Positions 8,883 through 18,634 are shown, counted from the stretch's first letter. The stretch is 42,942 bases of DNA from Rhodobacteraceae bacterium REDSEA-S34_B6 (GCA_001627925.1 LUQC01000036.1:68838-111779); one strand, 5' to 3'. Program-made: numbers and translations. The notes: generated by a model from the sequence alone, not told the origin.

Positions 8883-8927
8883 TTCCACCGATACGGCAGA
8901 GCAGATATTGATCCTCAACCTTAAACA

Positions 8928-9188
8928 TCAGGCCGAGAAAATTACTGGCGTGATCCGATCAGCCTCAGCTCTTGACCGAGCTAGTGGGCCATCCACAAAT
9001 ATAGATTTTTTTCGGAACACCTCCGCAATCCAAATTGCTGTGGCAAATGGGATTGCGAGCATAAAAATTATACTAAAATAAATCGTAAACTCGAGAGAGC
9101 GGCGTGGCTTCGCTCTAAACTTTCGAGTGGATGAAGAAACATCTGTCAATGTTCTAAGCTCCTTTCTTTTGTGTAGCACTTGATCCAT
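8928..9188 (-). CDS. pufQ: PufQ, bacteriochlorophyll/photocomplex assembly factor
   Basis: An 86-residue protein with a basic N-terminal half ([20 protein letters not shown]) running into one transmembrane helix ([16 protein letters not shown]). This is the layout of PufQ, a small membrane protein needed for normal bacteriochlorophyll supply to the puf complexes. The assignment rests on this pattern and on its position between bchZ and pufB. The start overlaps the bchZ end by 35 bases. ATG is chosen over a TTG directly before it. No good ribosome binding site is visible, so translation may be coupled to bchZ. Confidence 0.88.
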   Translation of the reverse strand: MDQVLHKRKELRTLTDVSSSTRKFRAKPRRSLEFTIYFSIIFMLAIPFATAIWIAEVFRKKSIFVDGPLARSRAEADRITPVIFSA

Positions 9189-10626
9189 CAAGAGCCATTA
9201 CCGTTTCGACAGTCACATGGTCGTGACCAGCATTGAGGGTCGCTATTTCGACTGCATCTCGCAGTCTTTTCGCTGCCGAAATTCTTGTTAAAATCGGATG
9301 TGTTGACACTATACGGTCTAATTCAGCCTGAGCCTGAGCATCCCAAGGCAAATCTCGTTTCAGATTTGTTGGAGTAGCTTCAGCCGCATCCATATCACTG
9401 GCAAGGGGCAGAATGTGGAATAATGCATCAAATAAACCATTACATAGCTCTTGAAGTACATAGGTTGCACCAGCATATCCCATCATTGGCGTGCCAGTAG
9501 ACCGCCTAATTGCAGCACCAGGAAAAGAGGCAGGTATGAAGGCAGGTTGGGGACCATGTCCATTTTTTAGCTCTGCCAAATACATTTTTTCATTAATTGA
9601 GCCAAAAACAATCAATGGTCTTTTTTGCTCAATTAATGATCTAACCTCTTGATTGTTTGTCTTTTTACCAGCAACCCTGGCAACTGAAAATACACAAGGA
9701 AATCCAAGGTCATTTTCCAAATAGTTCCTGAGACCTCGAGCGTAAGTTTCATTTGCCACAATTCCAAATTCGGCTGTACCAAAAAAATCCTGTGTCACAG
9801 AACGCCAAAGGTCCCATACGGGCTTAATGGTGGAGTGCTTCTCTTTTTCAATGAACGACTCAGGATCTAATTCTAAAAGCTCTCCCAAGGATCTAAGGAA
9901 TTTCGTAGTGCTATCAACTCCAATTGGCGCCTGTAAATATGGCTTACCAAGCAGTTCACTTAAGCCTCGTCCGAATTCACGATACATACAGATATTAACA
10001 TCAGCGTTTACAAGATTGCGCATTTCAGCCAGATGGGCTCCTAAGGGCATAACCATATTCACTTCAGCCCCTATTCCCTCCACAAGACGCCGAATTTCTT
10101 GCAAGTCACTTGGCATGTTGAACGTGCCGTACATTGGACCCAAAATATTTACCCGCGGTTTAGAGTTTTCTTCACGCTTCTTTTCCGGTGGCATTCTGCC
10201 TTTAGTCATCCCAAACTCAGTAAAAATCCAAGTCATTGCACGATCCGCTGACTCCCACTGGTCTTCATCAATAGTTCGCGGTAGAAATCTCTGTATTGAA
10301 GTTCCTTGCGGGGTAACACCTCCACCAATCATTTCAGCTATTGAACCGGTGACAACAACGGCGGGCAACGCAGGATCTAAAGCACCCCAAGCCCTTTTCA
10401 TGGCCCCCTCTGTACCATCCCTGCCCAATTCTTCCTCACCAAGGCCAGTTACGACAATAGGCAGCTCATGCGGGGGCAACCCGTCAGTGTAATGAAGCAC
10501 AGATGTTACTGGCAGATTCTCACAACCAACCGGACCATCAATTACTACCTGAAGACCTTTCACAGCACAAAAGGCATATACAGCCCCCCAATATCCACCG
10601 GCACGATCATGATCTTGGATCAACAT
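9154..10626 (-). CDS. bchZ: Chlorophyllide a reductase subunit Z
   Basis: With BchY it forms the NifDK-like catalytic component that reduces ring B of chlorophyllide a (C7-C8), giving the bacteriochlorin ring. The 490 residues are the normal length. The N-terminus begins [19 protein letters not shown] with the early conserved Cys in [10 protein letters not shown], a ligand of the shared 4Fe-4S cluster. The start shares one base with the bchY stop (TGATG). It is the last bch gene before pufQ; transcripts can run from here into puf, as in the Rhodobacter superoperon. Confidence 0.97.
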   Translation of the reverse strand: MLIQDHDRAGGYWGAVYAFCAVKGLQVVIDGPVGCENLPVTSVLHYTDGLPPHELPIVVTGLGEEELGRDGTEGAMKRAWGALDPALPAVVVTGSIAEMIGGGVTPQGTSIQRFLPRTIDEDQWESADRAMTWIFTEFGMTKGRMPPEKKREENSKPRVNILGPMYGTFNMPSDLQEIRRLVEGIGAEVNMVMPLGAHLAEMRNLVNADVNICMYREFGRGLSELLGKPYLQAPIGVDSTTKFLRSLGELLELDPESFIEKEKHSTIKPVWDLWRSVTQDFFGTAEFGIVANETYARGLRNYLENDLGFPCVFSVARVAGKKTNNQEVRSLIEQKRPLIVFGSINEKMYLAELKNGHGPQPAFIPASFPGAAIRRSTGTPMMGYAGATYVLQELCNGLFDALFHILPLASDMDAAEATPTNLKRDLPWDAQAQAELDRIVSTHPILTRISAAKRLRDAVEIATLNAGHDHVTVETVMALDGSSATQKKGA

Positions 10627-12206
10627 CAGATCATCTCCTGCGCTTTGGCAGCACGAGCAGCCTTATCTAATTTTTTCTGATGCTGAGCTCGAAAGTCTGG
10701 GCGAAGATTTGGACTACCTTCCCAAACCCCTGCGGTATCTTCAGAGCCAACTCCTTCAAAGAAGCCTTTTAAATTGGCCATTCTTTTACGATTTGATATT
10801 GCAGCGTTGATAACTTGTGCCAAACTTCCCGCACCAGCCGCACCCATCAAAGGTCGTGCGGATACTAGGTTTGTGAAGTACAGACCGGGTCTACCCTGCT
10901 CTTTAGCATGTTGAACGACTGGAGTCGTGCCTATTGCTAGATCGGGATCAAATGCATCAATTGCTGCCAGATCATCCTCCAATGAAGCCCGGAACTTAAC
11001 TACTGTTCCTTTTTCATTAAGCCACGCAGCGTCAGACGCCGACATTTCTGTTTTGGGACAAGCCGTTCCGACATAAGGAACCTCAGCTCCACTATCAATA
11101 AGCAATCTAGCAACTAAAAGCTCACTTCCCTCGTACCCAGAGAGCGTGATTTTTCCATTTATTGGATTATTTTTTAGTGCTTCTCTTATTGATGGAAGAA
11201 ACATATTTTGCGCTTTAGCTACTTGCTTAGAGGGCACTCCAAATGCTTCTCCTATGCTAGAAAGCCAATTCGCGGTTCCATCATACCCGACTGGAGCACT
11301 TCCAACCGCTTGACGACCAGCAGCATCAAATTCTCTCAGCGTTGCTGTATAAAATGGATGTATCGCTGCAACAACTTGACAATCCAGAGCTGCATACAAT
11401 TCGCGCCACTCTCTGGCAGGCAAAACAGGACCTGTCGCCAAGCCTAGTGGCTCAATCATTGCTCCTAAAACCATTGGATCTGCAGGAAACATTTCACCAA
11501 GTATAGCAATACTTGGCCTATCATTTTTACCCCCGTCAGGAGCTTGAACCGGCCCAGCCTCTACTTCCTGACGAGCAAAATTCAACATAGCGCCCGCAAG
11601 TATATCTTTAGCTTCGGCATGAGTTGGAACCCCAAAGCCTGGAACATCAATACCTATAATTCGGACACCGTTTATTTCATTTGGCAGCAGTCTTAGAGGA
11701 ACCCCACTAGCAGTAGGGACACATAGGTTTGTTACGACAACTGCATCGTAATGATCTGGGTCTGCAAGTTCGTGAACGGCGTCACGTATATCTTCAAAAA
11801 GCTTACCTGTTACCAATGTCTCAGAGTTAAATGGAACGTAACCTACTGACCGCCTAGCACCGTAGAAGTGGCTAACAAAGCTTAAGCCGTAAACGCAGCA
11901 AGCAGACCCTGATAGCACAGTAGCGACACGACGCATCCGCAAGCCAACCCTTAAGGAACCAAATGCAGGACACATGGATTGCGGCTTATCGTGAGGACCT
12001 AAAGGATAGTCTTCCGCATATTTCTCTAAAATTTCACTATTCTGATTATTAGCAGCAGCTTCAGCCATAGTGTTTCCAGAGTGGCAACCCAGGGATTGAT
12101 CCGCTGTAAAATCAGATTGAGGCAACCCTTCTCCCGCATTCTCTGCAGGATGCCCTTTTATCACTTCAGCATCGGCAGCGGTGTCATATGTTACTTCTTT
12201 GCTCAC
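10626..12206 (-). CDS. bchY: Chlorophyllide a reductase subunit Y
   Basis: The partner of BchZ in the catalytic heterotetramer of chlorophyllide a oxidoreductase. The 526 residues include an N-terminal extension of about 70 residues that is Glu/Ala-rich and poorly conserved, then the very conserved [20 protein letters not shown] and [11 protein letters not shown] blocks; these contain the cysteines expected for the bridging iron-sulfur cluster. It begins 1 base after the bchX stop and overlaps bchZ by one base, so bchXYZ is tightly coupled. Confidence 0.97.
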   Translation of the reverse strand: MSKEVTYDTAADAEVIKGHPAENAGEGLPQSDFTADQSLGCHSGNTMAEAAANNQNSEILEKYAEDYPLGPHDKPQSMCPAFGSLRVGLRMRRVATVLSGSACCVYGLSFVSHFYGARRSVGYVPFNSETLVTGKLFEDIRDAVHELADPDHYDAVVVTNLCVPTASGVPLRLLPNEINGVRIIGIDVPGFGVPTHAEAKDILAGAMLNFARQEVEAGPVQAPDGGKNDRPSIAILGEMFPADPMVLGAMIEPLGLATGPVLPAREWRELYAALDCQVVAAIHPFYTATLREFDAAGRQAVGSAPVGYDGTANWLSSIGEAFGVPSKQVAKAQNMFLPSIREALKNNPINGKITLSGYEGSELLVARLLIDSGAEVPYVGTACPKTEMSASDAAWLNEKGTVVKFRASLEDDLAAIDAFDPDLAIGTTPVVQHAKEQGRPGLYFTNLVSARPLMGAAGAGSLAQVINAAISNRKRMANLKGFFEGVGSEDTAGVWEGSPNLRPDFRAQHQKKLDKAARAAKAQEMI

Positions 12207-12207
12207 T

Positions 12208-13221
12208 TCATGCCTCGTCGTACATAACCTCTAGAGACTTTTTCGGTTGCGCGTTTTTTCCGCGCATATCGACATCAGTCGCGGGCACCAAGACAAAATC
12301 ACCACCAGTATCTTTGCTATCAAAAAGATTAAGCAAACCGTCCTGATCTAAAGGTTTGGGCCTAACTGGCGGTGCACCCGCGACAGCTTCTGCAAGCTGC
12401 GTAAATAAATCTCCCCACTGTCCATTGGCCGTTCCAACAATTTGATAATTTGCAGATTTTTTTCTCAGATCATCATCTTGAGGTATTGAAGCTAATACTG
12501 GTATGTCTGCAGCTTTAGCAAATGCAGCAGCTTCTCCAGTCCCATCATCTTTGTTAATAACAAGACCGGCAACACCAACATTACCCCCCAGCTTCCGGAA
12601 ATACTCAACGGCGGAGCATACATTATTTGCAACATAAAGAGACTGTAAGTCATTCGAACCGACAAGAATTACTTTCTGAGCCATATCTCGTGCAATAGGA
12701 AGTCCAAAACCTCCACAAACTACATCACCCAAAAAGTCTAGGAGAACATAGTCAAAATCCCAGTCATGAAAACCTAATTTCTCAAGTAGCTCAAAACCAT
12801 GAATTATACCTCTTCCACCACAGCCTCTTCCGACCTCAGGACCACCAAGCTCCATAGCAAACACGCCACCACGCTTGAAGCATACATCACCAATTTTTAC
12901 TTCTTCACCAGCCAGCTTCTTCTTGGTGGAAGTCTCAATGATTGTGGGACAAGCCTTACCACCAAACAATAGACTTGTAGTATCAGATTTGGGGTCACAA
13001 CCTATGAGCAGCACCCTCTTCCCCATTTCTGCCATCATGTGGGAAAGATTTGCTAGTGTGAAAGACTTTCCAATACCACCCTTGCCGTAAATTGCTATGA
13101 TTTGGGTATGCTTTGTGGGCTCTTTCGCCTCACCGTCAGATTGTATATCCGCAAGATCCATACTCGCCTCATCTCTGAGCCTTTGAGAATAGTCCTTCAG
13201 GTTTGGGACATCATCTTTCAT
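12208..13221 (-). CDS. bchX: Chlorophyllide a reductase iron protein X
   Basis: A NifH-like ATPase that passes electrons to BchYZ. The Walker A GKGGIGKS is at 46-53 and the two 4Fe-4S ligands are Cys134 (GRGCGGRG) and Cys169 (DVVCGGFG). The start at 13221 gives 337 residues and an ATGA overlap with the bchC stop, and matches the usual N-terminus (MKDDVPNLK). A longer frame starting 36 bases upstream would run into bchC and is not favoured. Order bchC-X-Y-Z is the classical superoperon. Confidence 0.97.
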   Translation of the reverse strand: MKDDVPNLKDYSQRLRDEASMDLADIQSDGEAKEPTKHTQIIAIYGKGGIGKSFTLANLSHMMAEMGKRVLLIGCDPKSDTTSLLFGGKACPTIIETSTKKKLAGEEVKIGDVCFKRGGVFAMELGGPEVGRGCGGRGIIHGFELLEKLGFHDWDFDYVLLDFLGDVVCGGFGLPIARDMAQKVILVGSNDLQSLYVANNVCSAVEYFRKLGGNVGVAGLVINKDDGTGEAAAFAKAADIPVLASIPQDDDLRKKSANYQIVGTANGQWGDLFTQLAEAVAGAPPVRPKPLDQDGLLNLFDSKDTGGDFVLVPATDVDMRGKNAQPKKSLEVMYDEA

Positions 13222-14159
13222 TTTATATTGCTCCAATCTAGCATCATTTTGATGCAATCAGCTGTTTCGAATGCCGTTCTGTAGGCCAAATCAGCCTCTT
13301 CAGCTGACGATCTGTGTGTAATCAATCCACCTAAGGAGAGCGCCCCGCTCTCTACCAAGGCACGAACTGCAATAAGATCTGACTGAGACCATTCAGCAGC
13401 TATTCTTATTTTGATTTCCTTCATAAAAGCTGGAGGAAAAGCAAAATTGATTCTCTCGCTATAGAATCCCGCGAGCACTATTTCTGCGCCTTTTTGGCCT
13501 CTTTGGATCCATTGATCCAAAAGATCAGAACGCCCCGACGCATCAAAAATAGCGCGATAATTATTTCGATTGTCTATATCCGGATGCACAACCTCGTAAC
13601 CAACAGCACCATCTCTGCGAGCTTCGTCTATCTCCCAAACTGTGGGAGGCTCGCCACCAGCAGCAAGTGTAAGGCGCGCCAACATCCGCCCAAGAACGCC
13701 ATGACCTATAATAAGATCTGGTAACCTAACTTCCATTCCAGCAATCGCATGGCGTGCCGTTGCTGCCAACGCAAAGAGCGCGCCCTGCTCACCCAAATTT
13801 CGATCGATTTTAATTGTTCTATCACAAGGAGTTACCAGAAGTCTGGCTGATCCGCCGAAAAGCCCTAAAGCGTCCTTAAATCCATTAGAGCCAGGCACAA
13901 ACACATAATCACCAGGTGAAAGCGCCGCACCTTTTTCGGCATGAATAACTTCACCAACGGCCTCATAACCAGGCACTAGAGGATACCCCATACCCGGAAA
14001 TGGCGGCATGGTACCAGACCATAATAAATTTTCAGTACCGGTTGAAATTCCAGAATGACTTACTTGAACGACAACATCGCCATCAGTCGGCTCCTTCAAG
14101 CCAACCGACTGGATTGAAAGTTGCTTAGCACCCTCCAATAGAACTGCCGATGTCTCCAT
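13218..14159 (-). CDS. bchC: Bacteriochlorophyllide a dehydrogenase
   Basis: Oxidises the C3 hydroxyethyl group of bacteriochlorophyllide to acetyl, late in bacteriochlorophyll a synthesis. The protein is zinc-alcohol-dehydrogenase-like (medium-chain), 313 residues from [12 protein letters not shown]. It has [12 protein letters not shown] in the catalytic half and the nucleotide-binding region near [14 protein letters not shown]. The start at 14159 is preceded by AGGGA and gives the family's N-terminus; upstream in-frame codons lie inside the operator region. Two PpsR boxes just upstream control the bchCXYZ-puf part of the superoperon. Confidence 0.95.
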   Translation of the reverse strand: METSAVLLEGAKQLSIQSVGLKEPTDGDVVVQVSHSGISTGTENLLWSGTMPPFPGMGYPLVPGYEAVGEVIHAEKGAALSPGDYVFVPGSNGFKDALGLFGGSARLLVTPCDRTIKIDRNLGEQGALFALAATARHAIAGMEVRLPDLIIGHGVLGRMLARLTLAAGGEPPTVWEIDEARRDGAVGYEVVHPDIDNRNNYRAIFDASGRSDLLDQWIQRGQKGAEIVLAGFYSERINFAFPPAFMKEIKIRIAAEWSQSDLIAVRALVESGALSLGGLITHRSSAEEADLAYRTAFETADCIKMMLDWSNIK

Positions 14160-14204
14160 CTTAAAATCCCTAACATTGAGCTGCGTTAAAGAGTCGCAAC
14201 CTAG

Positions 14205-14222
14205 TGTCACTTTAACCTGACA
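14205..14222. promoter_or_regulatory. PpsR/CrtJ box 1 at bchC
   Basis: TGTCACTTTAACCTGACA is an exact TGT-N12-ACA site. It overlaps a possible minus-strand -10 (TAAAGT at 14209-14214) sixteen bases from a -35 TTGACA (14231-14236). It lies 45 bases upstream of the bchC ATG, between crtF and bchC, the place where CrtJ binds in Rhodobacter. Confidence 0.88.
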
Positions 14223-14230
14223 ATCTCAAG

Positions 14231-14248
14231 TGTCAATTTTTTTTGACA
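14231..14248. promoter_or_regulatory. PpsR/CrtJ box 2 at bchC
   Basis: TGTCAATTTTTTTTGACA is an exact TGT-N12-ACA site covering the candidate -35 of the bchC promoter. It is separated from box 1 by exactly eight bases, the spacing known from the R. capsulatus bchC promoter, where two CrtJ dimers bind cooperatively. It ends 11 bases from the crtF stop codon. Confidence 0.9.
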
Positions 14249-14259
14249 TTTTTTACAAT

Positions 14260-15369
14260 TTAAGTTTTCCGAGCCTCTATTACGGTTGTAATAAAGGGCC
14301 GTGCAGATTTATGGATCGTGACGTTGGAAAAGCCAGCATCCTTTATAAACTCAGACACTTGGTCAGGCGATCGAGTTTTGCCTGTGCTCATCGCAAGTGT
14401 ATACATCGCAAAGTATACATCGCCCCACAACGTTGGCCGGTCAGCGCCAAGCATTGGCTCCGACACTATTAAACGACCACCCTTATCAAGCGCACTATAG
14501 GCTTTACCCAGTAAATCCCTAATTGTTTCATCACGATGATCATAAAGTATGCGAACGAGTGAAATTATATCGTATCCGGCTGGCAGTTCATCTTCCTTGA
14601 ACGATCCAATGATACAGCGATGCCCTGAAGTCTCAGAATGAGAGCCAGGCAAATCAAAAACAGCAGCATCAACCTTAGGATAGATTTTTTTAAGCTCACT
14701 GACAAAGGTACCTTTACCACCACCAACGTCCAAAAAGCGGCATACTGACGGTATATTTACTGCTGCCAGAGTGTCAGCGGCAACCAAATGCTGAGACTCG
14801 CTCATTAAATCGCTATACTTCTCCACCTCCGAGGACTTAAGGTCCATTCCACCACCAAACACATAAGGCCAAAATTTTGAAAGCTGTGTTTCCTCGACAC
14901 CTTTGAAGAAACCCACTGGATTAAGCAAATCTTGGTAAAGAATTTTGTGATGTTCTATCAGTGCGGCAACTCCTGGCAAGCCTATAAGGACCGCTCCCTT
15001 TCGCGTTAAGCGATAGTGACCCTTCCTCTCGATTACCAGCCCAATAGCCTCACCGGCGCGGCATAAAATTTCTGAACGCTCTAAGTCAAAGCCCCAAACT
15101 GAGGACAACATCGCGGCAGAATATGGCTTATCCGCTAATTTCTGCAGCGCGCCTGTTTGAACCCACACATAAAGGATTTGTGTCGCAACAAAGCCGGCCA
15201 TAAGCTTAAAGATATCTTCACCTTCACGCTTTGCTATGCCTGAAAGAATTGGTAACTTAGCAATAATTTTGTGAAATTTCTGACTTCGGAATAAGTTGTT
15301 TTTAGCCCGCATCCAAAAATTGGATTTTGGGCGCTTAACGAAATCACTTTCTGGACTATCAACTACCAT
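14260..15369 (-). CDS. crtF: Hydroxyneurosporene O-methyltransferase
   Basis: SAM-dependent methylation of the C-1 hydroxyl of carotenoids such as 1-hydroxyneurosporene or demethylspheroidene. The 369-residue protein has an N-terminal dimerisation and winged-helix part and a C-terminal methyltransferase domain with the SAM loop FLDVGGGKGTFVSEL. This is followed by the acidic AAVFDLPG strand and IISLVRILYDHRDE. It begins 4 bases after the crtE stop. Its substrate depends on CrtC, which looks inactive here, so the in vivo role is uncertain unless another hydratase exists. Confidence 0.93.
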   Translation of the reverse strand: MVVDSPESDFVKRPKSNFWMRAKNNLFRSQKFHKIIAKLPILSGIAKREGEDIFKLMAGFVATQILYVWVQTGALQKLADKPYSAAMLSSVWGFDLERSEILCRAGEAIGLVIERKGHYRLTRKGAVLIGLPGVAALIEHHKILYQDLLNPVGFFKGVEETQLSKFWPYVFGGGMDLKSSEVEKYSDLMSESQHLVAADTLAAVNIPSVCRFLDVGGGKGTFVSELKKIYPKVDAAVFDLPGSHSETSGHRCIIGSFKEDELPAGYDIISLVRILYDHRDETIRDLLGKAYSALDKGGRLIVSEPMLGADRPTLWGDVYFAMYTLAMSTGKTRSPDQVSEFIKDAGFSNVTIHKSARPFITTVIEARKT

Positions 15370-15373
15370 ACAA

Positions 15374-16243
15374 TCACGCCACTGGCTTCATATGTTCCTT
15401 GGGCAAGAGGCGGTTCGATTGTAACTTTACTATTTCTGCAAGCTTTGCCTCACCGGGGCAGGAAGGAATAGACGAAATTGCCCCACCGAGTATATCTCTT
15501 AGTTTCTGCTTAGCACCACTGATACCATATTCGCTGACCGCGTTTGGCCGTTGGTTCGTTACATCTTGGCCAGATGGCTTACCAGTTTCGTCCTCAGAGC
15601 AGAGAACATCCAATAAATCATCAGCGACCTGAAATGCTTCCCCTATGCGAGCACCTAACTCGAACCAAGGCTCAGGATCATGACCCGCACTTGCCGCCCC
15701 CATCTGGGTCGCTGCTATAAATAATGCACCCGTTTTTGTCTGATGATACGCCGACAAGTCGACACTCATTTCAGCCTCCCATGCCTGACCAGCGCAAATA
15801 CCTTTGGGAAACCCCGTATATTTCGAAAGCAGCGCTATCAATTTTGCTGCCCTTACCGCGTCCTTGTCTGCTGCTCTTGCTATTACTCCGAAAGCATTGG
15901 CAATCAGACTATCACCTACGAGCACAGCAGTAGGCTCCCCGTATTTATTATGAACAGAGGGTTTCCCACGTCTCGTTTCCGCGTTGTCGAAGCAAGGCAA
16001 ATCATCATGAACAAGACTTGCGCAGTGTATCATTTCTAAAGCTGCTGCAGAAGCGTCAGCTAAGCTGGGATTATCATCGCCACAGGCCACTGCTACTGAG
16101 AGCAATATCGTCGGCCGTATTCTGGCCCCACCAGGAAATACTGAGTATTGAATTGCATCATCAAGTTTCTGCGGCACAGAAAGTTTTTTACCGAAAACCC
16201 CAACACCTCGCCTGACGGCGGCCTCAATTCTCTTATCTAGCAC
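15374..16243 (-). CDS. crtE: Geranylgeranyl diphosphate synthase
   Basis: Elongates allylic diphosphates to GGPP for carotenoids and for the bacteriochlorophyll tail. From the GTG start the protein is 289 residues, the normal size, beginning at the family's N-terminus (LDKRIEAAV). The first Asp-rich motif DDLPCFD is at 80-86 and the second, FQVADDLLD, lies near 210. GGAG seven bases before the GTG supports this start. Longer frames reaching 16300 or 16321 would include the PpsR operator and have no homologous N-terminus. First gene of the crtEF-bchCXYZ-puf-dxs superoperon, divergent from crtD. Confidence 0.93.
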   Translation of the reverse strand: MLDKRIEAAVRRGVGVFGKKLSVPQKLDDAIQYSVFPGGARIRPTILLSVAVACGDDNPSLADASAAALEMIHCASLVHDDLPCFDNAETRRGKPSVHNKYGEPTAVLVGDSLIANAFGVIARAADKDAVRAAKLIALLSKYTGFPKGICAGQAWEAEMSVDLSAYHQTKTGALFIAATQMGAASAGHDPEPWFELGARIGEAFQVADDLLDVLCSEDETGKPSGQDVTNQRPNAVSEYGISGAKQKLRDILGGAISSIPSCPGEAKLAEIVKLQSNRLLPKEHMKPVA

Positions 16244-16259
16244 AGCAATACTCCGGTAG

Positions 16260-16277
16260 TGACAATTATTATTTACA
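16260..16277. promoter_or_regulatory. Degenerate PpsR half-box, crtD-crtE region
   Basis: TGACAATTATTATTTACA keeps the ACA arm and 12-base spacing, but the first triplet is TGA instead of TGT. It is 4 bases from an exact box at 16282-16299, so it may be a weak cooperative site. It is a tentative call because the match is imperfect in AT-rich DNA. Confidence 0.3.
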
Positions 16278-16281
16278 TATG

Positions 16282-16299
16282 TGTAAATTATACTGGACA
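16282..16299. promoter_or_regulatory. PpsR/CrtJ box between crtE and crtD
   Basis: TGTAAATTATACTGGACA is an exact TGT-N12-ACA site in the 85-base divergent promoter region of crtE (minus) and crtD (plus). It lies 38 bases upstream of the crtE GTG and 29 bases upstream of the crtD ATG. One box here could repress both directions. Confidence 0.82.
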
Positions 16300-16328
16300 T
16301 ATTATTTATTCGAGTCAACAATTCAATT

Positions 16329-17888
16329 ATGACCCTTCATCAGTTACCCATAGCTAATAAAGAAAAAGTTATTATCGTAGGAGCTGGTATTGGTGGGCTA
16401 GCAGCATCGCTGCGCCTGTCTCACATGGGCTATAACGTAAAGGTTTTTGAGACAGCACAAACCGGGGGCGGCAAGCTCAGAACAATCACAGGACAAACTG
16501 GGGAGATTGATATAGGTCCCACGGTGCTCACGCTTTTACCAGTTTTTCAAAACCTATTTAAGTCCGTTGGCGAAGATATTTTTGAACATGTTGAACTGGT
16601 AAGGCAAAAAATTATAGCCCGACATTGGTGGCCCGACGGGGAAACTTTAGACCTCTATGACGACTTTGAAACATCACGAGATGCCATACTTAATTTCAGT
16701 GGATCCGACTCCGCAAAAGAATTTGAAAAGTACTTTTACGATACGAGAGATTTATTTTCATGTTTTGACATCCCAGTCATGCGGAATCCAAACCCGTCAA
16801 TGCTAGACATGAATCGTGCCGTTTTAAATAACCCCAAAATTCTCTTTAAAATGCATCCATTGAGGACCCTAAGTAGTTTACTTAATTATAAATTTCGAGA
16901 TAGCCGACTGCAGCAACTATTTGGTCGATACTCTACTTATGTTGGAGGCTCACCACTAGAATCCCCAGCTCTTCTATCACTAATTTGGCAAGCTGAAGCA
17001 CGTGGAGTTTGGTCTATTAAAGGCGGAATGAAAAAACTTGCACGTGTGTTAGAAAAGTTGGCCAACGATCGTGGTGCATCCTTTCATTATAGCACCGAGG
17101 TAAAAGAATTAAATATTAAATATGATAGATTAGTTTCCGTTAAGGATAATTTAAATATAAGCCATGAGGCTGACAAGTTTATCTTTAATGGAGACCCAAG
17201 AGCATTAGCGTTAGGAAGACTTGGCCAAGAAGTGAAAAAAGTTGCTCCCAACGAAGCTGATTGCGAAAGAAGTCTATCAGCATACGTTTGGGGCTTTGAT
17301 GCCAAGGTTTCTGGCCCAGATCTAGTCCATCACAATGTCTTTTTTTCTGATGTAAAAAATTCAGAGTTTTATGACATAAAAAAGGGCAAAATGCCAGTTG
17401 ATCCATCTATTTATATTTGCGCTCAAGATCGTGGTAAAAATGCACCATACCCCACTACAGAGCGCTTTGAGATAATTTTAAACGCTCCACCAGTCTCAAG
17501 GAGAAAGTCTACCCCAGAGGATTATGAAAAATGCAAAGAAATAACATTCAAGCGGCTGGAAATGTTTGGCCTGAACTTTCAATTAAATCTGAAAAGAGAG
17601 AACTTAACAACACCTCAGGACTTCGAGGAACTTTTTCCAGCATCGGACGGGTCACTCTACGGTCGGAGCCCTCACAGCCTTCTGGCGACTTTGAAACGCC
17701 CGAAATGCGTGACTTCCCTACAAAACCTATTTCTCGTGGGAGGCGGAGTACACCCCGGAGCAGGAGTTCCAATGGCAACGCTTTGCGCCCAGCTAGCAGT
17801 CGAGGAGATGACAAAGGACCAAACTTCAATATTGACGTTCCCCCAAATGGCTACGCATGGTGGTACATTGACGGAATCGACCCGATAA
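16329..17888 (+). CDS. crtD: 1-hydroxycarotenoid 3,4-desaturase (methoxyneurosporene dehydrogenase)
   Basis: FAD-dependent introduction of the C-3,4 double bond in acyclic hydroxy/methoxy carotenoids. The 519-residue protein has the N-terminal dinucleotide fold VIIVGAGIGGLAASLRLSHMG, the substrate-entry block GEIDIGPTVLTLLP, and the C-terminal FAD-binding signature LFLVGGGVHPGAGVPMA shared with CrtI. It is distinguished from crtI by sequence and by position beside crtC and crtE. Its 3' end overlaps the start region of the damaged crtC. The frame is intact and of normal length. Confidence 0.93.
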   Translation: MTLHQLPIANKEKVIIVGAGIGGLAASLRLSHMGYNVKVFETAQTGGGKLRTITGQTGEIDIGPTVLTLLPVFQNLFKSVGEDIFEHVELVRQKIIARHWWPDGETLDLYDDFETSRDAILNFSGSDSAKEFEKYFYDTRDLFSCFDIPVMRNPNPSMLDMNRAVLNNPKILFKMHPLRTLSSLLNYKFRDSRLQQLFGRYSTYVGGSPLESPALLSLIWQAEARGVWSIKGGMKKLARVLEKLANDRGASFHYSTEVKELNIKYDRLVSVKDNLNISHEADKFIFNGDPRALALGRLGQEVKKVAPNEADCERSLSAYVWGFDAKVSGPDLVHHNVFFSDVKNSEFYDIKKGKMPVDPSIYICAQDRGKNAPYPTTERFEIILNAPPVSRRKSTPEDYEKCKEITFKRLEMFGLNFQLNLKRENLTTPQDFEELFPASDGSLYGRSPHSLLATLKRPKCVTSLQNLFLVGGGVHPGAGVPMATLCAQLAVEEMTKDQTSILTFPQMATHGGTLTESTR

Positions 17889-18630
17889 GTGGAAAAGCTA
17901 TTTCAATTATTGCGTTCATCGGTTCAGTATTTTCGCCATGGTATAAGTGGTCAGGAAGAAAAGCTCCGCAGAACAACGTTTGCATAAATGTCGCCACTTA
18001 TGGCCCTGGAGGTCGGTTTACTATGACTGACCGTGGAAGTTCAGCATTGCAACAATCAAAACACAGCCTGACAGTTGGGCCATCTTCAATGATTTGGGAT
18101 GAGGCAGAACAAAGTTTAATTATATCCATTAATGAATTCAGTAGCTTACCTATCATATCGCATATGAAGGGGACAATTATTGTGAAGCCAAAGTCGGTCA
18201 CTGATGTAGAGCTACCATTGACGTCGACGGGCACCCATATTTGGAGACCGTTCGCCCCAACGGCAGAAATTGAAGTAGATCTAAATAAGGACGGATGGAA
18301 ATGGTCTGGACATGGCTATTTTGATGCAAATTTTGGAACTCGCGCACTTGAGCAAGATTTTAACTACTGGACGTGGGGTCGGTTCCCCATTTCAGGCGGA
18401 ACAAAATGCTTTTACGATCTCGAATTTGTGACGAATCTTCTAAACCTCGGCAGATCAAAAACATGCTCGATGCACCATTTTACAGTAGGGCAGCAGTTGA
18501 AACAACTCTAGATGGGGCCAAAACTACAGGAGTTTTCGAAGCTTTAGATCTTCATCGTTTCCGGAACCCTATAATTTTAGCAATGCTCGCTGTACGAGTT
18601 CCTCGACGCAGGCGTTGGACATTTAAGTAG
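17783..18630 (+). pseudogene. crtC: Carotenoid 1,2-hydratase, broken by internal deletion and frameshift
   Basis: The intact gene would hydrate neurosporene and related carotenoids at C-1,2. The first part reads well: FNIDVPPNGYAWWYIDG, IIAFIGSVFSPWYKWSG, HIWRPFAPTAEIEVDL, FDANFGTRALEQDF and WTWGRFPISGGTKCFYD. After this, near 18405-18420, that frame drifts into unrelated residues and stops at 18511. The conserved C-terminus (NMLDAPFYSRAAVETTLDG, EALDLHRFR, MLAVRVPRRR) continues in another frame to 18630. Joining the two pieces leaves about 40 residues fewer than the family length I remember for the region between FYD and MLDAPFYSR, so a deletion that is not a multiple of three is more likely than a single-base error. 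The start is unresolved: TTG 17783 is used only as a left limit. Confidence 0.8.
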
Positions 18631-18634
18631 GGAA

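Noticed and set aside
8796-8918. N-terminal extension of pufB through the upstream leader
   Set aside because: The strong GGAGG and the standard MADKNDLSF start at 8795 define pufB; the extension translates a structured GC-rich leader.
9179-9192. Palindrome CTTGATCCATCAAG at the pufQ start, considered as an FnrL site
   Set aside because: FNR sites need TTGAT-N4-ATCAA; here the spacer is two bases and the site lies in overlapping coding sequence.
9827-10492. Long plus-strand open frame of 221 codons opposite bchZ
   Set aside because: It is the shadow of a full-length, clearly conserved bchZ and has no ribosome binding site or recognisable protein.
17531-17782. Upstream extension of the crtC reading frame into crtD
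   Set aside because: It reads crtD sequence out of frame, is rich in Ser/Arg without family similarity, and the real crtC similarity begins only at FNIDVPPNGY.
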